From contig JAGBEJ010000012.1 of the NCBI GenBank assembly GCA_017937025.1, forward strand, positions 1 to 64,000: 64,000 nt of DNA. The letters are read 5' to 3'. The notes under the pieces were generated by a model. The model worked only from the letters and a program-made list of their open reading frames with translations, had not been told where the DNA came from and ran no database searches. Shown piece after piece: positions 34,703-43,198 of this stretch. Made by a program: the position numbers and the translations under genes. How positions within the stretch are numbered: the stretch's first letter is position 1; every line of letters starts with the position of its first letter. Source of the stretch: Paludibacteraceae bacterium. Its GTDB lineage: Bacteria; Bacteroidota; Bacteroidia; Bacteroidales; Paludibacteraceae.

Positions 34703-35197
34703 ATGGCTACGATAAACCATAATCTGTCGGAATACGACAAAGACACAATGCCTAACGCAAGCAACATGCGTATAGGCATTGTTGTTTCAGAGTGGAACAG
34801 CGACATCACAGACAACCTGCTGAACGGTGCAGTCAACACGCTCATAAGCAACGGCGTGAAAGAGGAGAACATATCTGTGAGCCACGTTCCAGGCGCATTT
34901 GAACTGACATTCGGCGCAAAAACAATCGCCGAGAGAGGAAACGTTGACGCAGTGATAGGACTGGGCTGCATCATCAGAGGCGAGACTCCGCACTTCGACT
35001 TCATCGCGCAAGGCGTAGCGCAGGGATTCACGCAGCTGAACATCAAATACGGCATCCCATTCATCTTCGGAGTGCTGACCGACAACAACAAGGAGCAGTC
35101 AGTCGCACGCTCAGGAGGCAAACTGGGCAACAAGGGTGACGAAGCCGCAGTGACCGCCGTCAAAATGGCAGATTTTGCTTGCAAAAACAAAAAGTAA
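34703..35197 (+). CDS. ribE: 6,7-dimethyl-8-ribityllumazine synthase
   Basis: A 164-residue lumazine synthase. Key pieces are RIGIVVSEWNSD (about 24-35), SHVPGAFELTFGAKTIAE (about 57-74), GLGCIIRGETPHFDFIAQGVAQG (in pieces, about 85-107) with the catalytic histidine in ETPHFD, and PFIFGVLTDNN. It makes the riboflavin precursor in the cytoplasm as a large capsid-like or pentameric assembly. It complements ribF in this window. Also called ribH. Confidence 0.96.
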   Translation: MATINHNLSEYDKDTMPNASNMRIGIVVSEWNSDITDNLLNGAVNTLISNGVKEENISVSHVPGAFELTFGAKTIAERGNVDAVIGLGCIIRGETPHFDFIAQGVAQGFTQLNIKYGIPFIFGVLTDNNKEQSVARSGGKLGNKGDEAAVTAVKMADFACKNKK

Positions 35198-35209
35198 TTC
35201 CTATCTTTG
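35179..35209 (+). promoter_or_regulatory. promoter of the tRNA-Tyr/tRNA-Gly genes
   Basis: TTG (35179-35181), 20 bases, TATCTTTG (35202-35209). It overlaps the last codons of ribE. Confidence 0.65.
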
Positions 35210-35227
35210 CACCGCTTTTAAGGCACC

Positions 35228-35310
35228 GGGTAGTTTCCAGAGTGGCCAAATGGGGCAGACTGTAAATCTGCTGTCTCTCGACTTCGGTGGTTCGAATCCA
35301 TCACTACCCA
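35228..35310 (+). tRNA. tRNA-Tyr (GTA)
   Basis: Acceptor stem GGGTAGT/ACTACCC, discriminator A, anticodon arm GCAGA-CTGTAAA-TCTGC giving anticodon GTA, long variable arm and T-loop TTCGAAT. An 83-nt class II tRNA, as expected for tyrosine. Confidence 0.96.
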
Positions 35311-35319
35311 CTAAAAACT

Positions 35320-35393
35320 GCGGAAGTAGCTCAGTTGATTAGAGCATCAGCCTTCCAAGCTGAGGGTCGCGGGTTTGAGTCCCGTTTTCCGCT
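35320..35393 (+). tRNA. tRNA-Gly (TCC)
   Basis: Acceptor stem GCGGAAG/TTTCCGC with one G-T pair, anticodon arm CAGC-CTTCCAA-GCTG giving TCC, T-loop TTTGAGT. It lies 9 bp after tRNA-Tyr and is cotranscribed. Confidence 0.95.
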
Positions 35394-35400
35394 CAAAAAG

Positions 35401-35432
35401 AAAGAGAACCAAACGGTTCTCTTTTTTTGTTT
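35401..35432 (+). terminator. terminator of the tRNA-Tyr/Gly operon
   Basis: Ten-bp arms AAAGAGAACC and GGTTCTCTTT with a 4-base loop and a long T-tract. Confidence 0.88.
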
Positions 35433-35482
35433 CACCATATACATTTCTAACCTCGAAAGTTCGAACACACACAAACAAAAAA

Positions 35483-35512
35483 AAGCCTCACCATTTTCAT
35501 GATGAAGCTTTC
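35483..35512 (-). terminator. terminator of tRNA-Asp
   Basis: On the minus strand AGCTTCATCA pairs with TGGTGAGGCT using two or three G-U pairs, followed by eight T. Confidence 0.65.
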
Positions 35513-35514
35513 CG

Positions 35515-35588
35515 CGGTGTGTATGGGACTCGAACCCATGACCTCCGCCGTGACAGGGCGGCATTCTAACCAGCTGAACTAACACACC
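35515..35588 (-). tRNA. tRNA-Asp (GTC)
   Basis: On the minus strand acceptor stem GGTGTGT/ACACACC with discriminator G, anticodon loop CTGTCAC giving GTC, T-loop TTCGAGT. It is convergent with tRNA-Tyr/Gly. Confidence 0.96.
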
Positions 35589-35624
35589 TTGTTTAGTTGC
35601 TGTCGTTATCTCTCAAACGCGTTG

Positions 35625-35655
35625 CAAAGGTAGGCATTTTTCGTAAACATCCAAA
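35625..35655 (-). promoter_or_regulatory. tRNA-Asp promoter
   Basis: Minus-strand TTTG (35655-35652), 19 bases, TACCTTTG (35632-35625). Confidence 0.68.
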
Positions 35656-35685
35656 CAAAAACGAGAAAAATGAATAAAAAAAACG

Positions 35686-35693
35686 TACTTTTG
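35686..35693 (+). promoter_or_regulatory. -7 box of purU
   Basis: TACTTTTG, 42 bases before the ATG at 35736. It lies inside the in-frame upstream extension and rules out a start at 35670. Confidence 0.55.
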
Positions 35694-35735
35694 CATCAGA
35701 ATATAAAAAACACAAGTTCCACAAATCTCACTAAC

Positions 35736-36599
35736 ATGGCAACAGACAACACAGCGATACTTCTGATACACTGCCCAGACAAACACGGCATCCTGGCAGC
35801 AGTCACTGACTTCATAAACATAAACAAAGGAAACATCCTATATCTGGACCAGTGGGTGGACAAGGAAGACGGGCTGTTCTTCATGCGTGTGGAATGGGAC
35901 TTGAAGGATTTCAAAATCCCGACTGACAAGATACGCGAATATTTCGAGACTCTGATTGCTAACAGATTCGAGATGAAGCACTACTTGTACTTCCGCAACC
36001 AGAAGCCTAAGATGGCTATCATGGTGTCGAAGATGAGCCACTGCCTCTACGACATGCTCGCAAGAGTGAAGAGCGGCGAATGGAATGTTGAAGTTCCTGT
36101 CATCATAAGCAACCACCCCGACATGGAAGAAGTCGCTAAAAACTTCGGAATCGACTACAAGATCTTCCCTATCACAAAGGAGAACAAGCTCGAACAGGAG
36201 AAGAAGGAAATCGAGCTGCTGGACTCGCTCGGAGTTGATGTAATCGTGCTTGCAAGATACATGCAGGTGCTTTCCAGCAGCTTCATAAACCACTACCCTA
36301 ACAAAATAATAAACATACACCACTCGTCACTGCCTGCGTTCATGGGCGCAAAGCCTTACCATCAGGCTCATGCGAGAGGCGTGAAACTCATCGGCGCGAC
36401 ATGCCACTATGTGACAGCCGACCTCGACGCAGGACCGATAATTGAGCAGGACGTGGTGCACATAACACACAAGGACACAGTGGACGACCTCGTGAGAAAA
36501 GGCCGCGACATAGAGAAAATCGTGCTTTCGAGAGGCGTGGCAAAGCATCTGAACCACAAGATCCTCGCATTCAACAACAGAACTGTCGTCTTCGACTAA
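35736..36599 (+). CDS. purU: formyltetrahydrofolate deformylase
   Basis: A 287-residue PurU. The N-terminal ACT domain begins ILLIHCPDKHGILAAVTDFI (about 8-27). The formyltransferase-fold catalytic domain has HSSLPAFMGAKPYHQAHARG and IGATCHYVTADLDAGPIIEQ, with the catalytic histidine and aspartate. It hydrolyses 10-formyl-THF to formate and THF; the formate can feed PurT, encoded at 5.7 kb. The DUF4922 gene follows after 1 bp. Confidence 0.95.
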   Translation: MATDNTAILLIHCPDKHGILAAVTDFININKGNILYLDQWVDKEDGLFFMRVEWDLKDFKIPTDKIREYFETLIANRFEMKHYLYFRNQKPKMAIMVSKMSHCLYDMLARVKSGEWNVEVPVIISNHPDMEEVAKNFGIDYKIFPITKENKLEQEKKEIELLDSLGVDVIVLARYMQVLSSSFINHYPNKIINIHHSSLPAFMGAKPYHQAHARGVKLIGATCHYVTADLDAGPIIEQDVVHITHKDTVDDLVRKGRDIEKIVLSRGVAKHLNHKILAFNNRTVVFD

Positions 36600-36600
36600 G

Positions 36601-37455
36601 ATGCTTAAGGACGAACTGGAAAGCCTTCTTGAAACACAAAAGAAGGAATGGAGCCTCTTGGCGACAAACTACGACGCACTAAGCAAAGTCGAGAGAAAGT
36701 TTTTCGACTTCGGCGGATTCATCGTAAGAGTGGAGCACAACCCGGCAAGAGTAGTATCGTCATTAGCCAAGACCGATGCCGCTACGATAGCGCAGAGGAA
36801 ATGTTTCCTATGCGAAGCCAACAGGCCTAAGGAGCAGGAAGGCATTGAATTTCTCGGGAAATACCATGCGCTGACCAACCCTTTCCCGATATTCCCAAAG
36901 CACTTCACCATAGCCGACAAAAACCACAGCCTGCAAAGCATAAGCGCAAGCAGACTGCTTGACATGCTGGAACTTTCGGCAGAAATGGAAGGATACGTCA
37001 CGTTCTACAACGGACCGCGCGCCGGCGCATCCGCACCGGACCATTTCCACTTCCAGGCAGGAAACGCCAGCTATCTGCCCCAGCCCGAATATTTGCCATG
37101 CGACCTCATTGGAAAAGAATCATTTAGCAGTGGCACCCAAAGAGAAATCACAGGCTGGGCTGAAGACACAATAGCTGGTCTTAAAAATCGTCAGAAAGAA
37201 ACAGAGGCCGCCCCAGAAGAGGAGCCGATGATGAACATCTTCTGCCGCTACGAAAACGGCAAATGGACAATGACCATAACCGGCAGAAAAAAACACCGCC
37301 CGAGCTGTTTTTTCGAGGACGGAAGCCTGAAAATAAGCCCGGGCGCTGTGGATATGACAGGAGTGATAATCGCTGCCAGAAAGGAGGATTTCGAACGCAT
37401 CACTGCCGACGATATCAGAAAAATCTACGCGGAAGTGTCGTTAGGAAAATTATAA
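36601..37455 (+). CDS. DUF4922 protein, HIT/GalT-like fold
   Basis: A 284-residue protein with a CFLC motif (C68 and C71, possible zinc site), NPFPIFPKHFTIADKNH (about 92-108) and the HIT-type motif GASAPDHFHFQAGN (about 141-154). These mark the GalT/HIT nucleotidylyl-transferase or phosphorylase superfamily. Bacteroidota DUF4922 proteins are annotated without a firm substrate; a nucleotide-sugar or dinucleotide phosphorylase is plausible. It is cotranscribed with purU. Confidence 0.78.
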   Translation: MLKDELESLLETQKKEWSLLATNYDALSKVERKFFDFGGFIVRVEHNPARVVSSLAKTDAATIAQRKCFLCEANRPKEQEGIEFLGKYHALTNPFPIFPKHFTIADKNHSLQSISASRLLDMLELSAEMEGYVTFYNGPRAGASAPDHFHFQAGNASYLPQPEYLPCDLIGKESFSSGTQREITGWAEDTIAGLKNRQKETEAAPEEEPMMNIFCRYENGKWTMTITGRKKHRPSCFFEDGSLKISPGAVDMTGVIIAARKEDFERITADDIRKIYAEVSLGKL

Positions 37456-37465
37456 TTCACAGGCT

Positions 37466-38326
37466 TTATTTGCACACAGGACGAATAGAGAGTCCATCCT
37501 CTCTAGAACTACCATGAACTGGTCCGTTCACAGTCATAATATTCCACGTCTGTATTTTACCATAACCACCATCCATATACAATAGCCAAGCATATTCTTT
37601 GCTTGAATTATCGAATGACTCCAACGTAGACGACCAATAAAAGCCATTAGAGTCTTCATTTCTTTTACCATGTTCATCAATCTCTCCTGCAAAAGGCAGA
37701 AATATGCTTTTACCGTTCTTCTTGCTTCTTACAATATAGCCTTTTCTATCCTTTCCATATGTGTTGCGCTGCGAGGTTTTAGTCCACGTCGTGTAACTTG
37801 AGTTCATAAGCTCTTTAATCTGAGAATACGTCGGAATGGTATAACCCTCACCCCAGTTGAATGTCGCCGCATCATACTTCGTCCCGGCTATGCTCGAACC
37901 GATATCAGTATATCCGATGCGATATTTATAAAACTCATAAGTGTCTTTTGTGCATTTGGACTTGACATATAATTCACCCCAAGCGAAATATTGACCGTCA
38001 TTTGCAGGTGTCAGCGCACCGATATTCCTGTCCGCCCACTTTGTGCCGCTTGGCAGCCCCAAGTCAACCATGTTTATCACATCGCCATTCATGGCACGGC
38101 CGGTAAGCGGAGTTGTCTGTTTCTCCTCGGTCTTAGGCGGCGTCGTTTCTTCTTTCGGAGTGTTAGTCTTAGTGCCGCTACTACTATTACTGCTACTGCT
38201 TGACGTGTTTGAAGAAGTGTTCTTCGTCGGCGGCGAGTATCTGTCCTCTTCATCGTCTCTGCACGAGACCATGCAAACACTTGACAACACTAACATTGCC
38301 GACACAACATACATAAACTTTTTCAT
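37466..38326 (-). CDS. lipoprotein with FISUMP/DUF1566-like domain
   Basis: A 286-residue lipoprotein. The signal peptide ends at the lipobox VCMVSC (cysteine 22), followed by an acidic stretch and an S/T/N/P-rich linker (about 33-75). The C-terminal domain runs from VDLGLPSGTKWADRNIGA through IPTYSQIKELM to GLSIRPVCK, the pattern of Fibrobacter-type paralogous domains found in surface proteins. It is probably exposed on the outer membrane. Function unknown. Confidence 0.8.
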   Translation of the reverse strand: MKKFMYVVSAMLVLSSVCMVSCRDDEEDRYSPPTKNTSSNTSSSSSNSSSGTKTNTPKEETTPPKTEEKQTTPLTGRAMNGDVINMVDLGLPSGTKWADRNIGALTPANDGQYFAWGELYVKSKCTKDTYEFYKYRIGYTDIGSSIAGTKYDAATFNWGEGYTIPTYSQIKELMNSSYTTWTKTSQRNTYGKDRKGYIVRSKKNGKSIFLPFAGEIDEHGKRNEDSNGFYWSSTLESFDNSSKEYAWLLYMDGGYGKIQTWNIMTVNGPVHGSSREDGLSIRPVCK

Positions 38327-38356
38327 AAGCTATCGTTTTTATTTGTTTAAAGATTA

Positions 38357-38584
38357 TCAATGACACCATCCACAAGGCTTAGACCTGCCCATAGCGTACG
38401 CTTCGGACAATGTGACGCACTTAATCGAGGCGCTGCACTTGTTCAATCCTCTGCAATTAGGGGTACAGTGGTACGCATAAGCCGTAGGACCTGTGCAGAC
38501 ATACACCATCTGATTAGAATTGCCAAGCGCGCCGTAATCAAAAGCCGCGGCAAGAAGCAACATTATGACAATTATCTTTTTCAT
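38357..38584 (-). CDS. small secreted cysteine-rich protein
   Basis: A 75-residue protein with a signal peptide (about 1-20). The mature part has six cysteines in the order CTGPTAYAYHCTPNCRGL, KCSASIKC and CGWC, and resembles small zinc-ribbon-like proteins of Bacteroidota. The gene sits among other small secreted proteins. Function unknown. Confidence 0.7.
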   Translation of the reverse strand: MKKIIVIMLLLAAAFDYGALGNSNQMVYVCTGPTAYAYHCTPNCRGLNKCSASIKCVTLSEAYAMGRSKPCGWCH

Positions 38585-38603
38585 GGATTCTTATATTAAT
38601 CGA

Positions 38604-39200
38604 TTAATTTACAGTATAGCTAAACGAGTATTTCCCATTTCGACCCACGACCTCATCACCATTCCAAATAACAACATTGAAATAGCACGATGTTGTTCTA
38701 TCCAAATGCAACTCAGAATATGGCATGAATATCTTAAAATCTTCATACACACTATTTTCATAACTTGGTTTGAAAAATTTACTCGCACAAACAGAGCCAT
38801 TTGATGTCCAGTACCTTTTATTTTTGTCCTTCAGTGCATCCCCATTCTCATCATAAAAATATAAGATGCAATCTCCTTGCTTATTCAACATGCCACGAAC
38901 TGTGAACTTCACATGAATCCGCATACCTTTAATTCCATTCGAATCAAACACATTATGCTCAATCCAAACTTGCTCCACATCCGCAGAAACTTTTTTAGCA
39001 TTAGTTGCATTATTATTTGAGTTCTGACTCCTATATCTATAGCTATCATCTTCATATCTAAACCTATTCATTGCCGACCAATCTATCGGCTCATAAGTGG
39101 AACGAAAATCCATATCATTCCAAGTCTCATACGGATTTACCGAATGAGCAACAGAAGTCATAAACACCGACATAACCATTATCAAAAAGTTCTTTTTCAT
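38604..39200 (-). CDS. secreted protein of unknown function
   Basis: A 198-residue protein with a signal peptide (about 1-19, ending SVAHS). After a low-complexity N/S-rich stretch the C-terminal 125 residues form a beta-rich domain (VWIEHNVFDSNGIKGMRIHV onward) seen at the end of several Bacteroidota secreted proteins. It is just upstream of the cysteine-rich protein on the same strand. Confidence 0.65.
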   Translation of the reverse strand: MKKNFLIMVMSVFMTSVAHSVNPYETWNDMDFRSTYEPIDWSAMNRFRYEDDSYRYRSQNSNNNATNAKKVSADVEQVWIEHNVFDSNGIKGMRIHVKFTVRGMLNKQGDCILYFYDENGDALKDKNKRYWTSNGSVCASKFFKPSYENSVYEDFKIFMPYSELHLDRTTSCYFNVVIWNGDEVVGRNGKYSFSYTVN

Positions 39201-39222
39201 AGTCTTCTGTTTTTAACAGGCA

Positions 39223-39423
39223 TTATTCTTCAATACTTTCATCATCGTCATAAGGCTCGTCGTCGTAATAATCATCCTCCGGCTCTTGTTCGTAATCATC
39301 CAGATAATCATTCATAAGATGGTCAAAGTAGCTCGCTTCGTCAGAATAGCCGTCTTCTATCATAAAATCCTCGAATCCCATAGCTGCAAGTGTTTTTAAG
39401 GTTGATTGTTCTGTTGCAAACAT
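39223..39423 (-). CDS. small acidic protein
   Basis: Up to 66 residues, with an aspartate-, glutamate- and tyrosine-rich C-terminal half (YYDDEPYDDDESIEE). The first ATG (39423) overlaps a possible -7 box TATGTTTG at 39424-39417, so the start at 39381 (MGFEDFMIEDG) is as likely. No family recognised. Confidence 0.45.
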   Translation of the reverse strand: MFATEQSTLKTLAAMGFEDFMIEDGYSDEASYFDHLMNDYLDDYEQEPEDDYYDDEPYDDDESIEE

Positions 39424-39500
39424 AGACAGTTATTCAAGATATTATTCTTACTGCAACATTGTATTAAGCGCGACATGACTTCCCCGTGCCTCTAAATCTT

Positions 39501-39508
39501 TATATTTG
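39501..39508 (+). promoter_or_regulatory. -7 element TATATTTG
   Basis: A perfect -7 box, 31 bases before the ATG at 39540. It supports that start over an in-frame ATG at 39486. Confidence 0.5.
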
Positions 39509-39539
39509 TCAAACGAAAAACAACAAAACACACAACACA

Positions 39540-40601
39540 ATGGATATAGAACAAAAAGAAATATCAAACCTGGAGCTTGGAATATATTACGTCTTCATTG
39601 CGGAATCGGAAAATCCCAAAGCGATATCAAAAGAATTGAAACATAAATTTTGGAAAGGACTATATAAATTCAAGATTCAAAAGACTTCAAACCCAGAGCT
39701 TGTACACTCTGTTGTATGCGTAAGAACAGACTTGAGCATGTACGATGACTACGGCATCATCGTCGTACAACACAACCGGCCTGTAAAAGAATCAGTTCAC
39801 ATGACCATCCCAGACCTTGATACCGCTATTCGGCTTGCGCATAATTTAAAGGACAAAATCACTGAAACAACCCCTATTACGATCTACTACGGATTAAAAA
39901 AGCCCAAACCTAAGCCAAAAAGTGAAGCCGAGACAGTAATTGTACGTTACCGCAGAAAATATGTGCCAGGTGAAGAATACAAAGAGGAAAAAAACAAAGA
40001 GGAAAAAGCACTGCCCAAGATAGAAAAGAAGAAAACCCCAGAAGACATCTTCTTTGAAAGCATAAACACAGCCATAGAAAAAGCCTACTACAAATACATC
40101 TTCATCACGGGCAAAGCACCATCTGCAGAGAAGTTAAGAAAACTCCTGTCCAACTTCCCGATACCCAACACCATAGAGCTCTCCGCCAACCACTCTAAAC
40201 TGGATGTCGGCAAAAACTGCGTGCTCACACTGCCCGACTACGAAGGCAGACACTTCTACCTGCCGCCGCTCCACTACACCCTTTATGTGTTATTTCTCCG
40301 CCACCCGGAAGGCATCGTCCTAAAACAACTGACCAACTACACCAACGAGCTCATACAAATATACAATTCGCTTGACGCAGAACGCGACAGGCTCGACGCA
40401 CAGCAGAGCATCGCCAACATGGTGGACCTGACAACAGGAAGCGCGGTTCAGAAAATATCATACATCAAAAGAGCCTTCATAAAGCACGTCGGACCTATAC
40501 TTGCTCCGACCTACAGCATAACCGGCAAAAGAGGCGGCGTCTATTCCATTCGCCTGGCTCGCGACCTCGTGATTCTCCCAGAGAATCTTCTACTTAAATA
40601 A
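39540..40601 (+). CDS. conserved hypothetical protein
   Basis: A 353-residue soluble protein with no signal peptide. An alpha/beta N-terminal part (about 1-125) is joined by a lysine/proline/glutamate linker (about 126-175) to a helical C-terminal part. The C-terminal part contains FYLPPLHYTLYVLFLRHPEG (about 237-256), a motif that recurs in uncharacterised Bacteroidales proteins and may belong to a winged-helix-like domain. Function unknown. Confidence 0.65.
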   Translation: MDIEQKEISNLELGIYYVFIAESENPKAISKELKHKFWKGLYKFKIQKTSNPELVHSVVCVRTDLSMYDDYGIIVVQHNRPVKESVHMTIPDLDTAIRLAHNLKDKITETTPITIYYGLKKPKPKPKSEAETVIVRYRRKYVPGEEYKEEKNKEEKALPKIEKKKTPEDIFFESINTAIEKAYYKYIFITGKAPSAEKLRKLLSNFPIPNTIELSANHSKLDVGKNCVLTLPDYEGRHFYLPPLHYTLYVLFLRHPEGIVLKQLTNYTNELIQIYNSLDAERDRLDAQQSIANMVDLTTGSAVQKISYIKRAFIKHVGPILAPTYSITGKRGGVYSIRLARDLVILPENLLLK

Positions 40602-40621
40602 AACAGAAAATAATCAAAAAG

Positions 40622-40650
40622 AAAAAGGGAAGCTAATCGGCTTCCCTTTT
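40622..40650 (+). terminator. terminator
   Basis: Arms AAAAGGGAAGC and GCTTCCCTTTT with a 6-base loop, 21 bp past the stop codon. Confidence 0.85.
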
Positions 40651-40706
40651 CTATCGATTCAATAAAACAAGTTTTTGTTTAAATATCTGAATTAAAACAA
40701 AATAGA

Positions 40707-41051
40707 CTATTCTACTATCAATCCTGCATCATCTATGTGCACGTGTGTGATATATCCTCTTATGTCAATATCTTCGTCATAGACATGAACACGATCGTCA
40801 ACGTATCTGTAATGAACGTATGTGTATGGATTACCATATCTATCTACAAGCGCTACTCTATCAACATCAATATCAACACTTTCTCCTGGTCTCAGCCTTA
40901 TACAGGGCTCATCAATGTCATTTGGAGACACAGAAACCACAATCACACTATATGAATCATTATAGACTCTTACGTACCCTTCGTCATAATTGTAACTACA
41001 ACCAGAAAGAAGAAGTACCAGCGGAAATAATATAAGAGATAACTTTTTCAT
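40707..41051 (-). CDS. small lipoprotein
   Basis: A 114-residue lipoprotein. The signal peptide MKKLSLILFPLVLLLSGC ends at a clear lipobox cysteine (18). The mature domain is a short beta-rich unit with many Y, D and V residues. The ATG at 41051 was chosen because the signal peptide starts there. No family recognised. Confidence 0.72.
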   Translation of the reverse strand: MKKLSLILFPLVLLLSGCSYNYDEGYVRVYNDSYSVIVVSVSPNDIDEPCIRLRPGESVDIDVDRVALVDRYGNPYTYVHYRYVDDRVHVYDEDIDIRGYITHVHIDDAGLIVE

Positions 41052-41094
41052 AGCTGTAAAATTCAGGGGTTTGACTTCTTGCCATATAAAAACC

Positions 41095-41128
41095 AAAAAC
41101 CTTGCCAAAGTCATTTGGCAAGGTTTTT
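41095..41128 (-). terminator. rpmE2 terminator, 15-bp hairpin
   Basis: Perfect arms 41095-41109 (AAAAACCTTGCCAAA) and 41114-41128 with a 4-base loop. Confidence 0.9.
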
Positions 41129-41151
41129 ATATTTCTTGTTTTAAGAAATTT

Positions 41152-41403
41152 TTACTTCTTTCTGTTTGCGTAACGAGAGTTGAACTTATCAACACGTCCT
41201 GCAGTATCCACAAGGTTAGCCTTTCCTGTGTAGAAAGGGTGAGAAGTGTTAGAGATATCAAGCTTGATCAATGGAAGAGTCTCGCCCTCGAACTCGATAG
41301 TCTCCTTAGAGACAGCTGTAGATCTTGATACGAAAGTATCTCCGTTTGACATATCCTTGAATACCACCTTGCGATAATCTTCTGGATGAATTCCTTTTTT
41401 CAT
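41152..41403 (-). CDS. rpmE2: 50S ribosomal protein L31 type B
   Basis: An 83-residue L31 type B. It starts MKKGIHPEDYRKVVFKDMSN and contains ISNTSHPFYTGKANLVDTAG and VDKFNSRYA. It lacks the CxxC zinc-binding cysteines of L31 type A, as normal for the zinc-independent form. It has its own promoter and terminator. Confidence 0.95.
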   Translation of the reverse strand: MKKGIHPEDYRKVVFKDMSNGDTFVSRSTAVSKETIEFEGETLPLIKLDISNTSHPFYTGKANLVDTAGRVDKFNSRYANRKK

Positions 41404-41483
41404 TTTGTTTTTCTGTTTATTGTTAGTATTGGTTGGCTCGGGCTAATGCCCTGTACAACGTTATTTTATTCCATTTTGGAGTG

Positions 41484-41491
41484 CAAAGGTA
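41484..41491 (-). promoter_or_regulatory. -7 box of rpmE2
   Basis: Minus-strand TACCTTTG, about 80 bases before the rpmE2 start. Confidence 0.5.
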
Positions 41492-41551
41492 AATATATTA
41501 TTTCAAAAATGCCATATCCGAATGAAAGTATTTTTTCACATCAACAGCATA

Positions 41552-42451
41552 TCACAGACTCGAACCCATGTATATCAAAGTCATGCCAACTGCCAGCAGG
41601 ACAAGGCATAAGAGTTTGCGGCTGATGTTCCTCTCGTGGTACACGACGGCGCCGTAAACAAACGGTATGACGAAACTTGTTCTTCTGAGCGGAGAGATTA
41701 TGGAAATAAGCGAATCAGGCAACGACAAGGCGTAGAAGTACAGGAAGTCGGAACAAGAGAGGAACAAGCCTATGAGCGGAATGGACCAGCGCCATGAGAA
41801 CTGATACTCCTTTCTGTGCGGCCACCAGATGAAAAACAGCAGAGCCCCCATAAGCAGCACCTGATAATATGTAAAATAGACCTGAACAGCCATACGGTCG
41901 AACTCCTTCATTAGGAATTTGTCATAAAGGCCGCTGGAAGCGCCTATCAATGTGGATATGACAAGGCATATTATCCATTTGTTGTTAACAGAGCCCTGCT
42001 CCTCTCTCTTGCCGATGAGAGAGAAGAAATAAAAACACAAAATAGCGAAGGCAACACCAAGACCTTGATAAATATTCAGACGCTCAGAGAAGATGACGAA
42101 CGCTCCGATGACCGTCCACACAGGCTGAATAGCTTTGACTGGCGAGACGATCGTGAGCGGAAGGTGCTTCATGCCGGCATAGCCGAATATCCATGAGGCA
42201 AGCACGATAAGCGACTTAATAAGAATGAAGCAATGCGTTCTGAAATCGATGTCGGCGACATAAAAAGGCGTGGACGACAGCAGCGACGGCGAAAAGCGCG
42301 AAAGAAAAAGGAATGGTGTGAGCACAACAGCCGATGTGACTATCGAGAAAAACAACACCGGCATCAAGGCATTGCCCCTGAGCGAGATTTTCTGAAAGAC
42401 ATCATAAAGTCCGAGAAATACTGCAGCAATGAATATTACAACAATCCACAT
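41552..42451 (-). CDS. EamA/DMT-family transporter
   Basis: A 299-residue membrane protein with about ten hydrophobic segments in two halves, the EamA repeat layout. SPVKAIQPVWTVIGAFVIF in the first half and SIISPLRRTSFVIPFVYGAV in the second are the matching conserved spots. Such proteins export metabolites such as amino acids or nucleotides; the substrate is unknown. It is the last gene of the operon headed by the his leader, 3 bp after truA. Confidence 0.85.
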   Translation of the reverse strand: MWIVVIFIAAVFLGLYDVFQKISLRGNALMPVLFFSIVTSAVVLTPFLFLSRFSPSLLSSTPFYVADIDFRTHCFILIKSLIVLASWIFGYAGMKHLPLTIVSPVKAIQPVWTVIGAFVIFSERLNIYQGLGVAFAILCFYFFSLIGKREEQGSVNNKWIICLVISTLIGASSGLYDKFLMKEFDRMAVQVYFTYYQVLLMGALLFFIWWPHRKEYQFSWRWSIPLIGLFLSCSDFLYFYALSLPDSLISIISPLRRTSFVIPFVYGAVVYHERNISRKLLCLVLLAVGMTLIYMGSSL

Positions 42452-42454
42452 GAC

Positions 42455-43195
42455 TTACAGGTAATCATATTTCACATCCACAAGATAAAGCCCTTCTGCT
42501 GGCGCAGATGTACCAGCCTTGCATCTGTCCTTCGCCTCGATTATCTCGCAGAACTGCTCAGGAGTCATCTTTCTGCGGCCAACAACGAACAGCGTCCCGA
42601 CAATAGCGCGCACCATGTTGCGCAAAAAACGGTCGGCTGTTATGGTGAAGACGTACAGTCCGTCGCCACGACACGCCCACTCGGCTCTCGTCACACGGCA
42701 GTTGTTGGTCTTGACATCGGTGTGAAGTTTGCTGAAACTGGTGAAATCAATGAATGTCAACAATTTAGAAGCAGCCTCGTTCATTGCGTCAAAATCGAAG
42801 TCGAACGACTCGAAGTCGGCAAGCCCCAAAAGGAACGGATTCTTCTTAGTGGAAAGCCAATATTCATAAGTTCTGCTCTTGGCGTCGAAACGCGCATTGG
42901 CGTCGTCAGCCACCTGCATCACTTCGTAAATGCAGATATCGGGCGGAAGTATGCGATTCAGCTTATACACAGAGTTGCCGTCCGGCACCCATGACACGGC
43001 ATCGAAATGCGCGTACATGGTCTTGGCGTGAACGCCTGCATCTGTGCGCCCTGCGCCGGTTGTCGAGATTTCCTCGCCGGCAATCATTGACAGAGCCTTG
43101 TCAAGAAGCTCCTGCACAGTGATTCCGTTCGGCTGTTTTTGCCAGCCGTGGTAAGCAGTGCCATTATATGAGAACTTGACGAAATATCTGGACAT
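42455..43195 (-). CDS. truA: tRNA pseudouridine synthase A
   Basis: A 246-residue TruA. The catalytic aspartate is D52 in TGAGRTDAGVHA, with the N-terminal YNGTAYHGWQKQPNGITVQ (about 10-28) and FLRNMVRAIVG near 190. It modifies uridines 38-40 of tRNAs. It is 3 bp after the M16 homologue gene. Confidence 0.95.
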   Translation of the reverse strand: MSRYFVKFSYNGTAYHGWQKQPNGITVQELLDKALSMIAGEEISTTGAGRTDAGVHAKTMYAHFDAVSWVPDGNSVYKLNRILPPDICIYEVMQVADDANARFDAKSRTYEYWLSTKKNPFLLGLADFESFDFDFDAMNEAASKLLTFIDFTSFSKLHTDVKTNNCRVTRAEWACRGDGLYVFTITADRFLRNMVRAIVGTLFVVGRRKMTPEQFCEIIEAKDRCKAGTSAPAEGLYLVDVKYDYL

Positions 43196-43198
43196 AAA

